DNA of 64,000 bases from Hyphomonas sp. (GCA_020638455.1 JACKIK010000002.1:124001-188000), one strand, 5' to 3'; positions 52,326-61,798 are shown, numbered from the stretch's first letter. Notes: generated by a model not told the origin, from the sequence alone. A program made the numbers and translations.

Positions 52326-54686
52326 TTAGTACTTGAAGTCGACGCCGAAGGTCACGGTTCTTGGCGGACCATAGAAGCCCGTCAGGATGCCTTCCAGACC
52401 GAGGGTCGATGCCCCGTTCGGATCCGTCGGCGGATTGAGGAAGTTGTAGCCTGCAACAATGTATTCCTCATCGGTGAGGTTCTTGCCCGTCAGGCTGAAT
52501 GTCCAGCGTTGGTCTTCTGTCTGCCAGCGGACGCCTGCATCCCACAGCGTGTAGGCAGGCTGGTCAATGGCGCCGGGCACTTCGAACTGGCTCGAGTCTC
52601 CGCGATAGGACAGCAGCGTGTTCATCGACAGCGTGCCGGCGTGTCCGCCGAGCGTCAGCGGCCGGTCATAGTTCAGCATGGCCGAAGCGGTCCAGTCAGG
52701 CGTGTTCTGGATCACGCGCTGGTTGGCGACATCCTGTCCGGTTGCGTCGACGAATTCGTCATACTTCCCGTCGAGATAGCCGACTGTCCAGGCGAGGCTG
52801 AAAAGGTCACCGGAAACAGCGGCGTTTTCGCCGAGAATCGAGCTGCCTTCCCATTCGATACCCTTGATGGTTGCCGCACCGGCGTTGGTCACGATGCCGG
52901 TGAAGTCGTCATTGATACCATCGCCGTTCGTGTCGACACCTGCGGAGCCCGGCACCTGAACGTCCTTGTAGTCCATGTAGAACGCTGCGAGGCTTGACTG
53001 CAGGCGGCCGTCATATGCGCTGGTTTTCCAGCCGATTTCGTAGGAGTCGACCTCTTCCGGATCGAACTTCATGAACTCGAAGATCTCGTCCGGCGTAATC
53101 CGACCATCCTGGTTGAAGTCAGGCGTTGCGCTGGTCTGGCCGCGCGGATCGAAGCCGCCGCCTTTGAAGCCCTGGGCATAGGTCGCATACAGATTGTTGT
53201 TTGCGTTCGCCTGATAAGCCAGCGAGATACGCGGGCTGAAGTCATCAAAGCTGGCCTTGCCGTTGAAGTTGGAGGTAACCGCAATCGGAATTGCCGTGCC
53301 GCCGAAGTACGACGTGAAGCCTCCGATGAATGTCGTCCGCAGGACCTGGCCGGTGCGGTCGTCTTCCGTGTAGCGGCCGCCGAGGGACAGGGCCCACTTG
53401 TCAGTCAGGTCGAACGTGAAGTCGCCGTAGATCGACCAGGTTTCGGTGTTCACGTCACCGAAGGTCTGTGCAGTCAGTCCGGGCAGGCTGATCAGGTTTC
53501 CGGTCAGACCCAGCTGAACGTCAAATGCGTTGAGCGAGTCGGCATCAAGGTAGTAAACGCCCACAATACCGTTGAGGCGTTCGCCTGAATACGAGATCTG
53601 TGCTTCTTGCGAGAGCTGATTGTTCTTGTACAGAACAGGTGCGTCCACGTCGACGGAGGCAAGGGAGTCGAAGTCGATCGGAGAAGTGGACTCGTCCTCG
53701 CGATAAGCAAGGATGTACTTGGCGCCGAAATTGCTGTTCAGCTTCCAGTCGGCGACGAGCGAAGCGCCACCGCCCTCGAAATGCTGGTCGACGATATTCA
53801 GGCCGGCTTCGGTATCATACACATCGCCGAGAACGGGGTTGCCGCTGATGCGGGCCGGGATGAGGCGATGACCTTGTTTCGGATCGGAATTATCATCGGT
53901 CCAGTCGCCGGTGAAGCGGAGCTGAAAGTCTGGGGAGAGGTCCAGTTCAGCCGACAGGCGTCCGGACAGGACATCCTTGTTGTAGTTCTCCACGCCTTTC
54001 AGGGTGAGGTTGTCGCCGTAGCCGTCATGCGTCAGCCATGCAACGCTGCCGCCGACACGGAAGATGTCGGAAACCGGAATACTCGTCGTGACGATGACGT
54101 CCTGCTGATTGTAGCTGCCATAGGCGCCGTGGACCTTCAGCTCGAATTCATCCGACAGCGGCCGGGTGACGTACTTCACGGCGCCGCCGATCGTATTACG
54201 TCCGTACAGCGTTCCTTGCGGCCCGCGCAGGACTTCGACGCGCTGGACATCGAAAACGTCGAGAATCGCACCCTGAGGACGGTTCAGGTAGACATCGTCG
54301 ACATAGATGCCGACGCCGGCCTCGAAGCCGACGAGCGGGTCCTGCTGTCCGACGCCGCGGATGAAGGCGGACAGCGTATTATTGGTTGCGCGCGATGCTT
54401 CCAGTGTCACGTTCGGAGACAATTTGGCCACTTCGTCCAGCGTCACAACACCGGCGCTGGCAAGTTCTTCACCATCGAATGCAGAGACCGACAGCGGCAC
54501 CTCCAGGAGGCTTTCCTCGCGGCGCTGAGCCGTCACGACGATCGGGCCGTAGCGTTTTTCGCTATTCTTTGCCGTTTCTTCCTTATTCGCGGTGTCTTCG
54601 TCCGAAGTCTGCGCCATTGCAGGCAGCACTGGCGTCAATGATGTTGCCGCAAGCGCAAGCAACATGAATTTCGTCTGGCTATTCAT
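52326..54686 (-). CDS. TonB-dependent outer-membrane receptor 2
   Basis: A 786-residue receptor with signal peptide MLLALAATSLTPVLPAMAQ, the plug entry IVVTAQRREESLLEVPLSVS, plug core VLRGPQGTLYGRNTIGGAVK and a barrel ending TFGVDFKY with an aromatic terminal residue. The very acidic extracellular loops contain a calcium-binding-like run (VDTNGDGINDD), and TPDFNQDGRITPDE resembles an EF-hand/dockerin loop. The start is preceded by GGGAGG. An inverted repeat at 54719, identical in type to that before the acyl-CoA synthetase gene, lies just upstream, so the ligand may be the acid that operon activates. Confidence 0.93.
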   Translation of the reverse strand: MNSQTKFMLLALAATSLTPVLPAMAQTSDEDTANKEETAKNSEKRYGPIVVTAQRREESLLEVPLSVSAFDGEELASAGVVTLDEVAKLSPNVTLEASRATNNTLSAFIRGVGQQDPLVGFEAGVGIYVDDVYLNRPQGAILDVFDVQRVEVLRGPQGTLYGRNTIGGAVKYVTRPLSDEFELKVHGAYGSYNQQDVIVTTSIPVSDIFRVGGSVAWLTHDGYGDNLTLKGVENYNKDVLSGRLSAELDLSPDFQLRFTGDWTDDNSDPKQGHRLIPARISGNPVLGDVYDTEAGLNIVDQHFEGGGASLVADWKLNSNFGAKYILAYREDESTSPIDFDSLASVDVDAPVLYKNNQLSQEAQISYSGERLNGIVGVYYLDADSLNAFDVQLGLTGNLISLPGLTAQTFGDVNTETWSIYGDFTFDLTDKWALSLGGRYTEDDRTGQVLRTTFIGGFTSYFGGTAIPIAVTSNFNGKASFDDFSPRISLAYQANANNNLYATYAQGFKGGGFDPRGQTSATPDFNQDGRITPDEIFEFMKFDPEEVDSYEIGWKTSAYDGRLQSSLAAFYMDYKDVQVPGSAGVDTNGDGINDDFTGIVTNAGAATIKGIEWEGSSILGENAAVSGDLFSLAWTVGYLDGKYDEFVDATGQDVANQRVIQNTPDWTASAMLNYDRPLTLGGHAGTLSMNTLLSYRGDSSQFEVPGAIDQPAYTLWDAGVRWQTEDQRWTFSLTGKNLTDEEYIVAGYNFLNPPTDPNGASTLGLEGILTGFYGPPRTVTFGVDFKY

Positions 54687-54718
54687 CCGGTTTTCCTCCC
54701 ATGCCGAACGGCTATTTA

Positions 54719-54734
54719 TTCAACAGTTGTTGAA
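54719..54734. promoter_or_regulatory. Inverted repeat upstream of TonB receptor 2, shared with 51500
   Basis: TTCAACAGTTGTTGAA at 54719-54734 differs by one base from TTCAACGGTTGTTGAA at 51500-51515, and both continue with A. It lies 33 bases upstream of the receptor start, in the divergent gap with the GntR gene. This makes a common regulator for both units likely; the TetR at 51618 or the GntR at 54866 are the local candidates. Confidence 0.65.
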
Positions 54735-54865
54735 AATTGCCTTCGGGGATTCTGGCTGTCAATGGGAAAGCCGTTCGAATGCGTGAAGAAAAATTGTCGT
54801 GTTGCGGATGAACACCAGTGCGGCGAGGGCTCTCGACGCCCGGAAATGCGGGCGTTACCGTTAAA

Positions 54866-55606
54866 ATGACAGAAGCGGAGGCAGGCGATTTGGCACGAAA
54901 AGCTGGGGCGAAGACTGAAGCAACATCGGCACGGGTAGGGGCGCTGAGAGTCGCTCGTGAACTGGCCCGGTCGATCGAGCGTGGAGAATACGCGCCTGGT
55001 CAGAGGCTCAAGGAGCAGGAGCTGGCCGACCGTTTCGGCCTGAGCCGTGCGCCGATCAGGGAAGCGCTGCGCCTTCTCGAGAGCCAGGGAATCGCTGTCA
55101 TCGAAGAGATGCGCGGCGCCCGCGTCGTGCGTCCCGATGAGGCGGGCTTCCATGAATTGTGGTTGCTGCGCGCTGCTGTTTCCGGCGTTGTCGCCGAGTT
55201 GGCGGCAACCAATGATGCGCCCGAGGCCCGGCAGAAGAAGGCGCAGTTCGTTGAGCAGACCCGAAGGCTGGCAAATCTTGCGCGGGAAGGGGCGGAAGCG
55301 ACTGTCATTTATGAGGGCCTCAGGGCGAATACGCGCATGCTCGGCGAGATTACGCTCTCAACGCGGGCGCAGACCATGCTGCTTGGCCTCGGTGCGGGAC
55401 GGGAAGCGTTCCAGATGTATGCCATTCAGACAGAAGCCCGCCGGGTACAAGCCACTGAAACCTGGGTTCGCCTTGCCGAGGCAATCGAGGCGGGCGACGG
55501 GGCGGGAGCCGCTCATGTGATGCAGATGCTGTTCCGTAACTCCATGGAGTTCATCACGCATGAGCAGGCTGGCCAGATGGCCTCAGGCGAGCCGAAGAAG
55601 CGTTGA
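54866..55606 (+). CDS. GntR-family (FCD type) transcriptional regulator
   Basis: The winged helix is GEYAPGQRLKEQELADRFGL then SRAPIREALRLLESQGI, canonical for GntR. The C-terminal half is an all-helical FCD-type effector domain (AVSGVVAELAATNDA, GAGAAHVMQMLFRNSMEFI); its metal-binding His residues are not complete. I take the ATG at 54866; a GTG at 54818 is in frame with no better ribosome site. It diverges from TonB receptor 2 and its end overlaps the M28-like gene by 24 bases. The palindrome at 59336 has the GntR core TTGTCGACAA, so it may control TonB receptor 3. Confidence 0.88.
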   Translation: MTEAEAGDLARKAGAKTEATSARVGALRVARELARSIERGEYAPGQRLKEQELADRFGLSRAPIREALRLLESQGIAVIEEMRGARVVRPDEAGFHELWLLRAAVSGVVAELAATNDAPEARQKKAQFVEQTRRLANLAREGAEATVIYEGLRANTRMLGEITLSTRAQTMLLGLGAGREAFQMYAIQTEARRVQATETWVRLAEAIEAGDGAGAAHVMQMLFRNSMEFITHEQAGQMASGEPKKR

Positions 55607-56905
55607 GCGCACCGCGTCAAGGACAGGCGCAACGAGTTCGGGCCCGGTCTTATCAATCGTGTCGTTGGGGGCGTGATGGAATCGGTGGGCGCCGAGCATG
55701 CCGATCACGCTCGGAAAGCCTGCCGACAGGATTTCGCCAAGCTCGCCCGCTGCAGAAGCCTGCGCCGGATACGGCACTTCCAGACCGGGCAGGCCGGCAA
55801 ATGTTTCCTGCAGGGTCGGGACCAGAGGGGCGCTGGCGATCAGGAAGCGCTGGGGATCCGAGCTCTTGAGCGGTAGCAGGCGCGTCCCCAGCTCGTGTTG
55901 GTCCCGTGCCGCAAATCCTGCCCCCAGGTGGAGCCAGAGCTTCGCTTCGTCAGGCGGCGGAGCAGCCTCGGAAACGAAATGGTGGCTGCCCAGATTGTCG
56001 TATTCATGGCCGCTATTGGCGACGAAGGTGAGTGCATGATCCGCAAGCGCTAACGGCAGCCATTTCGCCAGCGCACAGAAGACAGCAATGCCGGGACCGC
56101 GCTCGCCCATGCAGGGGCCCCAGCCGGACCGCGGCGTCGAAATCACGATGCGTGGACCCGGACGATTGATCTCGCCGATCAGGTTGAAGGCCGGCCGGTT
56201 CCCGCAAGCTCCGTCCGTGATGAGGGTCGCCTGCGCGCCCGACCGGGCGATCTCGTAGAACGGCTCAGCATCCCGTGGGCCGATGACCGCCATGGGTTGG
56301 GGCCATGCAGGCCCGTTCGGGTCTGCGTTAAGGGCGATGCGCTCGTGCGACGGGCCGTTGGTGACGAGGACAATCGCTGCGGCGCCGGCTTCGGAGAGGG
56401 GCTGTATCGCTGCCTTCAGTGCCGGATGCGCGAGTTGGGAATAGCGGGCTGGAGGGAGGGACATCAGGACGATTGCGCCCGATGCATCCGGAACATCTCC
56501 AGGCGCCCTCCAGACACGGAGTGGGCCGTTGACTCCATCGGGCCCGGTCGGAACGACGACGCCTTGTGCGAACACCGGCGCTTCAGCTTCGCCCGCACGA
56601 AGAAGGGCAGTCGTCTGTTCGAAGAACGGCGTCATGAAGGGCTGGCGCTTCGTGGCAAATCCTTGCTGTGCAAGATGCGACTCCAGCCATTCACCGCACG
56701 CGATGTCGCCAGGCCCGCCAGCTCTCAGGTCCTCGAACCCGGCCAGCCTTTCCAATGAATCCGCCAGGGCCTGCATGTCGTCGGCACCAGTCGTTGAGGC
56801 GGGCAACGGCCTTCCGGCGCCCGGCTCAGTCAACGAACTTGCGCAGCCCGCAGCCATGGCCGTTCCTGTGACGGCAATAACACCGCGTCTTGTCATTCCG
56901 GTCAT
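55583..56905 (-). CDS. Degenerate M28-like peptidase, exported lipoprotein
   Basis: A 440-residue protein with export signal MTRRGVIAVTGTAMAAGCAS (twin Arg and lipobox). The fold follows the M28/PA-domain plan: an N-terminal half (GFEDLRAGGPGDIACGEWLE), a PA-like insert (ALKAAIQPLSEAGAAAIVLV), then the catalytic half. Yet expected metal ligands are altered: ISTPRSGWGPCMGERGPG stands where M28 has GGHxDS...TDNxxG, and SGHEYDNLGS stands where EExGLxGS is expected. The terminal FHHAPNDT still has His. It is therefore probably non-catalytic or uses another chemistry. It is transcribed away from TonB receptor 2 toward the GntR gene. Confidence 0.65.
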   Translation of the reverse strand: MTGMTRRGVIAVTGTAMAAGCASSLTEPGAGRPLPASTTGADDMQALADSLERLAGFEDLRAGGPGDIACGEWLESHLAQQGFATKRQPFMTPFFEQTTALLRAGEAEAPVFAQGVVVPTGPDGVNGPLRVWRAPGDVPDASGAIVLMSLPPARYSQLAHPALKAAIQPLSEAGAAAIVLVTNGPSHERIALNADPNGPAWPQPMAVIGPRDAEPFYEIARSGAQATLITDGACGNRPAFNLIGEINRPGPRIVISTPRSGWGPCMGERGPGIAVFCALAKWLPLALADHALTFVANSGHEYDNLGSHHFVSEAAPPPDEAKLWLHLGAGFAARDQHELGTRLLPLKSSDPQRFLIASAPLVPTLQETFAGLPGLEVPYPAQASAAGELGEILSAGFPSVIGMLGAHRFHHAPNDTIDKTGPELVAPVLDAVRSTLLRLA

Positions 56906-57018
56906 CGGTCACGCCCGCCGTTGGTGCAATGTCGAGGCCTTACCTATGCGCCGGCCGGAAACGGCTGTCACGACCCCGGGGAGGAAACGCCGAGTCTGGG
57001 GCCAGACAGGTTACCGGG

Positions 57019-59292
57019 TCAGAACCGCTTCGAGACTTCGACACCCCATGCGCGCGGGTCGCCCATATAGGCCTGCAGGGAACCGGACTGCAGCACTGAG
57101 TTGAAGACAACAACCTTGTACCGCTCATCCGTGATGTTCGTGCTCCAGAGGGATATGTCTGCGTCCTGCTGTGCGAAGCGAAGGCCCATGCGGCCGTCGA
57201 CAAGCGTGTATCCGTCCTGCCGTTTCAGAGGGTCGAGGTCGCCTCCTGTGACGACGCCGGATTGGTACCGGCCATTCGAGGAAAGGAAGAATGTCACGTT
57301 GTCGTTCACCGGGCGCTCGTACGACCCGCCGAGCTGCACGGTCCATTTCGGTGCCGAATTGAGCTGGCGCCCGGCAAGTGTGGTGTCGGAAATGTCGCTC
57401 GCATACTGCGTATCCGCAAAGGTGGACGACGCGTTGATGTCCAGTCCTTCGATGGGGCGGAAGCGGGTTTCAAGTTCGACGCCCTGTGACACAACCTCCC
57501 CCTGGTTGGAGAGCAGGGTTTCGGTGCCTGTAAAGACGTTGCGCTGATAGTCTGTAAATTTGAGCCGGAAGGCTGTCAGGTTCACCAGTACACTGTCATC
57601 CAGCCACTGCGTCTTCACACCGGCTTCGTAATTGTCCGATTTCTCAGGGAGGAATGTCTGACTAGAGAGTGTGCCGGCAGTCCGGTTGAGGTTGATCCCG
57701 CCGGCCTTGTAACCCTTGCTGTAGGAAACATAGCCCATGACATCGGGCGTGAACTGGTAGGACAGGGAGGTCGTGTAGGTTGTGGCGTTGTCCTTGAAGC
57801 TCGTCTTGTAATCCGGCACTGCGCAGAATATCCGCAGAGCTGCCGGCACCAGGGGGGACGAACAGGAGGCGGCTTCCTGAACGATGAACTCGCCGCCGCC
57901 ATCCTTGTCTTCCTCAAGATAGCGAAGGCCGACCGTGGCCTTGAGCTTGTCGGTCAGGTTGATCGTGTTGTGCGTGAAAATAGACCAGCCATTGCCGTCC
58001 TGGTAGAAGCGGCGAAGCAGGTCGCCATCGCCGGCCTGGTACAGGCTTGCGACGGGGCGCGGAAAGAAGCCGCCGATGAAACGTCCGAGATCGGCGCCCA
58101 TCACCTGGGTTTGCGGATTGTTGAAGCTGGTATTGAAAAGGTACGCACCGCCCAGCCAGTCGAGTCGGCCGTTGGTGCCCTGCAACGTCGCTTCCAGCGT
58201 ATCGAGCCTGTCCTTGGTCCGTTCGTTGAACTGATTGGCCAGATCGAGGTCCGTTCCGTCGACATCCGTGTTGCGCGTCGCAAGAAACGACCGCGTACTC
58301 GCGATGACTTTCAGAGTCGCGAAGTCGAGATTCCAGTTCAGGTGACCGGAAACGCCGAACTCTTTCGCATCGGACTGAGGCGGAGAGGTCATCGCGACTT
58401 TGAAGTCATCTTCCTGGGTGGGGTCGAAGACCGTTCCGCCGAGGCTCGCGATAAGCGGCGCCCGCACACCGTTTCGCACGTACGGTGCGGCGCAGCACGT
58501 TTCATCCTTCTCGATATAGTCGACGATCATGCGAAGCGAGACATCGTCATTCGGTTTGGCCAACAGCTGGCCGCGGATGCTGTAGCGATCCCGGTCGTTG
58601 TACCGGGCTCCGGTATTGACGTCCTTGACGAAACCGTCGCGCTTGTTGGTCACCGCCGAGAGCCGGAATGCCAGCTTGTCCGCAATGATCGGGCCGGTCA
58701 CCACGCCCATGAGTCGCTGCTGGCCGTTGTCGCCGATACCTGCAAGCACCCGGCCACCCCACTCGAACTCCGGCTCGTTCGTCGTGATGACGATCGCACC
58801 GGCGGAGGTATTCTTGCCGAACAGCGTACCCTGAGGTCCGCGCAGCACTTCCACCTGCTTCACATCCAGTAGGTCGTTCAGCACAAGGCCGGGGCGCGAG
58901 CGATACACACCGTCCACAAAGGCACCCACGGCGCCTTCGAGCCCGGGGTTTTGCCCGGCTGTACCGACGCCGCGGATGCGAATTACGCCGCCGGTCGTTT
59001 CGGAATTCGAAACGGTGACGACGAGGGAGGAAGCGAGTTGCTGGAGGCTGTTGGTGTCGCGAATAAGCGAGTCTTCGATTTGGGAATCGCTGAGGGCGGT
59101 GACCGCGACGGGGACCTTCTGGGCGTCTTCGTCACGGCGGGTCGCGGTAACGATCACCGTGTCTGCCCGCAATTCACCGATATTGCCGCTTGATTCATCT
59201 TCCGCGGATGCCGGGCCATATCCCATTGCGAACGCCGCTACAGCGGCTGTCCCTGTCAGCAGCAGAGTCCGTCTTTCCTTCGGGCCAAACAT
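57019..59292 (-). CDS. TonB-dependent outer-membrane receptor 3
   Basis: From the ATG at 59292, preceded by GGGAGG, the protein has 757 residues: signal LLLTGTAAVAAFAMGYGPAS, TonB-box-like segment VIVTATRRDEDAQKVPVAVT, plug motif VLRGPQGTLFGKNTSAGAIV and a barrel ending GVEVSKRF. A frame extension to 59376 crosses the palindromic operator and is excluded. The DUF1254 lipoprotein gene is divergent, and the M28-like gene lies downstream on the same strand, so uptake is probably linked to those envelope proteins. The ligand is unknown. Confidence 0.93.
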   Translation of the reverse strand: MFGPKERRTLLLTGTAAVAAFAMGYGPASAEDESSGNIGELRADTVIVTATRRDEDAQKVPVAVTALSDSQIEDSLIRDTNSLQQLASSLVVTVSNSETTGGVIRIRGVGTAGQNPGLEGAVGAFVDGVYRSRPGLVLNDLLDVKQVEVLRGPQGTLFGKNTSAGAIVITTNEPEFEWGGRVLAGIGDNGQQRLMGVVTGPIIADKLAFRLSAVTNKRDGFVKDVNTGARYNDRDRYSIRGQLLAKPNDDVSLRMIVDYIEKDETCCAAPYVRNGVRAPLIASLGGTVFDPTQEDDFKVAMTSPPQSDAKEFGVSGHLNWNLDFATLKVIASTRSFLATRNTDVDGTDLDLANQFNERTKDRLDTLEATLQGTNGRLDWLGGAYLFNTSFNNPQTQVMGADLGRFIGGFFPRPVASLYQAGDGDLLRRFYQDGNGWSIFTHNTINLTDKLKATVGLRYLEEDKDGGGEFIVQEAASCSSPLVPAALRIFCAVPDYKTSFKDNATTYTTSLSYQFTPDVMGYVSYSKGYKAGGINLNRTAGTLSSQTFLPEKSDNYEAGVKTQWLDDSVLVNLTAFRLKFTDYQRNVFTGTETLLSNQGEVVSQGVELETRFRPIEGLDINASSTFADTQYASDISDTTLAGRQLNSAPKWTVQLGGSYERPVNDNVTFFLSSNGRYQSGVVTGGDLDPLKRQDGYTLVDGRMGLRFAQQDADISLWSTNITDERYKVVVFNSVLQSGSLQAYMGDPRAWGVEVSKRF

Positions 59293-59335
59293 GAATTCCT
59301 CCCTTTCGGCATCGCATTTGCGGCTTGTGCTCTTG

Positions 59336-59351
59336 AAATTGTCGACAATTT
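59336..59351. promoter_or_regulatory. Perfect 16 bp palindrome, GntR-type operator
   Basis: AAATTGTCGACAATTT is a perfect palindrome between the divergent TonB receptor 3 (start 59292) and DUF1254 (start 59431) genes. The core TTGTCGACAA fits the GT-N-AC pattern bound by FadR-subfamily GntR proteins, and such a protein is encoded at 54866. The palindrome is seen; the pairing is inferred. Confidence 0.7.
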
Positions 59352-59430
59352 GGCGCAGCCTTATGCCAATCGTCAAGTGGTCATCGATCGAAGGCGGACG
59401 ATTTTCAGGAACAAGGAAGCGGAGACAGTG

Positions 59431-60798
59431 ATGAGGCGTCGGGAATTTCTCGGAGGTTCCGGAGTGGCCCTGGTACTCGCAGCAAGTGGGTGCACCAGCC
59501 GCGCTCTGCCGGATTCGAAGGAGAACGAGATGGATGGCAGCCTGATCGAAAAGGCTTTCCTGTATGGATATGGGCCGTACGAGTTTTCAAAGACGGCCGG
59601 TGCCGCCCTCGCGCGAGGACGCGCGCAGAACACACTGGGTCACCGCACGGCCATGTCCGGACCGAAGAACCGGTCAGTGACGGCGCCGAACATTGATACG
59701 CTCTATTCCAGTGCTTTCCTCGAACTGTCAGGCGGCCCCATGGAGGTGCTGACGCCGGAAGCGCCGGACCGGTATCATTGTGTGACGTTCATGAATACGT
59801 TTACGGACAATTTCGGCATTCTGGGCACGCGTACGACGGGAGGCCACAGAGTTCGGGCCTGGGTTGTCGGTCCGGATTGGCAGGGCCATATGCCGGACGA
59901 CGTCAGGCTGATACGCTCCGACACGAACGACGTCTGGATGCTGGGGCGAACACTTGTGGATGGGCCGGAAGATCTCGATGCGGCGCGCGCCGTCCAGGCG
60001 CAGTTCGAGCTGCACCCGGTCGAAGGGCGCGGCCCGGCGCGGCCGCTCCTGGCGCAGGCAGCGCCGGTCCCGACTGCTCCGATGTTCCTGGCCGCCGTCA
60101 ACGAACTGCTGGGACGCTCTCCTGTCGATGTCGGACAGGCGAGGCGCGCTGTCCAATTCGCGCAAGCAGGAATACTGCCTGGAGACATGAAGGTCTGGGA
60201 CCATCTGTCCGACCAGCTGAAAGCCAGCTGGTCGGATGGGCTTCCGAAATTCCTCGACGATCTGAAGTCCAACTCGGGCATACTGCTGCCCACCGAGACC
60301 GGCTGGCGCGCTGCTCCTCCGGAAGCCGGCGATTTCGGAGAAAACGATGCCCTGCGTGCGGGCGTCGCGCTGTGGGGGCTTGCCGCACTACCGGCGAAGG
60401 AAGCGGGATATTTCCGGGCCACCGAGGACTCCTCCGGCGCGCCGCTCGATGGAACCAAAGCCTACCAGTTCCTCCTGCCTCCTGAGGGCGTGCCAGCCGA
60501 TGCGTTCTGGTCGATCACCATGTATTCGGAGGAACCGGATGGACGATACTTCCTCGTCGAAAACCCGATCGACCGATATGCGATCACGGACCGCACAAAG
60601 GGACTGACATGGAACAAGGATGGCTCGTTGAAGATCTCCATTCAATCGGAGCAACCTGCTGATCCGTCCGCAGCTGCGAACTGGCTACCGACGCCGCCCG
60701 GCCGCTTCATGGTGTCCTTCAGGGCTTACCTGCCACGAAAAGAAATCCTGGAAGGGGACTGGTCGCCCCCACCGCTCATGCCAGTGGATCCGGGCTGA
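59431..60798 (+). CDS. DUF1254/DUF1214 exported lipoprotein
   Basis: The ATG at 59431 gives a 455-residue protein with export signal RRREFLGGSGVALVLAASGC, combining twin Arg and a lipobox. The N-terminal DUF1254 part has TAPNIDTLYSSAFLELS and YHCVTFMNTFTDNFGILG; the C-terminal DUF1214 part has AFWSITMYSEEPDGRYFLVE and LKISIQSEQPADPSAAANWL. These paired domains are widespread in exported bacterial proteins of unknown activity. It is divergent from TonB receptor 3 over a GntR-type palindrome. Confidence 0.87.
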   Translation: MRRREFLGGSGVALVLAASGCTSRALPDSKENEMDGSLIEKAFLYGYGPYEFSKTAGAALARGRAQNTLGHRTAMSGPKNRSVTAPNIDTLYSSAFLELSGGPMEVLTPEAPDRYHCVTFMNTFTDNFGILGTRTTGGHRVRAWVVGPDWQGHMPDDVRLIRSDTNDVWMLGRTLVDGPEDLDAARAVQAQFELHPVEGRGPARPLLAQAAPVPTAPMFLAAVNELLGRSPVDVGQARRAVQFAQAGILPGDMKVWDHLSDQLKASWSDGLPKFLDDLKSNSGILLPTETGWRAAPPEAGDFGENDALRAGVALWGLAALPAKEAGYFRATEDSSGAPLDGTKAYQFLLPPEGVPADAFWSITMYSEEPDGRYFLVENPIDRYAITDRTKGLTWNKDGSLKISIQSEQPADPSAAANWLPTPPGRFMVSFRAYLPRKEILEGDWSPPPLMPVDPG

Positions 60799-60899
60799 GA
60801 CGTCATTCGCGTGGAAACGCGGCCGGGACCGGAGTATCTTCCCGCTGAGACAAGGGCCGCGCAGCAATGAGACTTGCAATGCATTCAGAGGTGGCGAAG

Positions 60900-61790
60900 A
60901 TGACACGCAGGCAGGTTGTGGCAGGTGTCGCTGCGGCGGCGGGTCTGGCCGGATGTGCCTCGGGCGACCGCGCCTACCGGCCGGCAGAGGGACTGATGAC
61001 CTATTCGGAGTCGGTCCATACGGGTCTTGCCGATTCCGAAGGACGAAACTTTGTCAGCATTCGCCTCTGCCAGTATCCAGATGACCAGGTTGCCTGGATA
61101 TGGGTGGCCGCACTTCTTGACGGTGAGTTCTGGCAGTTTGCAGACAATTCAATCGCCTGGCCTGGAGCATCATCTTTCGATCCGGATGCGACGCATGCAG
61201 ACTATATCGCGGATGCCGGACATACCACGGTCCGGTTTTCGCGGGACGGATTGGTGCAGCATCCACAAGCCTGTGGCGCAGAGTTTGCTTCAGAAAAGTC
61301 CGGAGGTGCTTCGCTTGAAGTGTCGTTCAACCCTGCCAGCCAGTTCGTGGGACTGATCCCCGGTCGTGCGGAAGTGTTCGGCACAGCCAGTGCAAAAGCC
61401 GTTGTCAGGGGGCGGGAAGTGAACTTTGCCGGACCGGCACAATGGCATGAGCAACAACAGACCGATCCGCGATTTGTCGTTCCGTTCGTTTATGCCTCAC
61501 TATGGGGAGAAGGGAATTACTCGACATTGCTCGAGACGCCACAAGGGTCGGGCGGGTACATTATCCACGACAATGCCGTGACACCGATCACACGAGCGGA
61601 ATTCAGCCAGCCGGCAGCCTCCCGGCAGGCCGGAATCACCACAAAGGACGGCGCAACGTCGGACATCCAAATCGAGGAAATGAATCACTATTTCCTCGAT
61701 ATATATGGCAAGCCGTGGCGTGGCGCGTTCGTGAAGAGCCGCGTCATGGATGTTCCGGTGTGCGGCATCGCCAATACCTGGCTTATGTAA
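60900..61790 (+). CDS. Exported protein of unknown function, Tat/lipobox signal
   Basis: GAGGTGG at 60888-60894 sets the start at 60900, giving MTRRQVVAGVAAAAGLAGCA, a signal with twin Arg and lipobox. The 296-residue body is rich in Trp, Phe and Tyr and mainly beta, with SESVHTGLADSEGRNFVSIR, FAGPAQWHEQQQTDPRF and EEMNHYFLDIYGKPWRGAFV. Its length and the WHEQ motif distantly recall lipocalin-like CrtC/AttH hydroxysteroid and carotenoid proteins, but I cannot place it. It follows the DUF1254 gene by 101 bases and is probably in the same regulon. Confidence 0.7.
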   Translation: MTRRQVVAGVAAAAGLAGCASGDRAYRPAEGLMTYSESVHTGLADSEGRNFVSIRLCQYPDDQVAWIWVAALLDGEFWQFADNSIAWPGASSFDPDATHADYIADAGHTTVRFSRDGLVQHPQACGAEFASEKSGGASLEVSFNPASQFVGLIPGRAEVFGTASAKAVVRGREVNFAGPAQWHEQQQTDPRFVVPFVYASLWGEGNYSTLLETPQGSGGYIIHDNAVTPITRAEFSQPAASRQAGITTKDGATSDIQIEEMNHYFLDIYGKPWRGAFVKSRVMDVPVCGIANTWLM

Positions 61791-61798
61791 GCCCGCCT

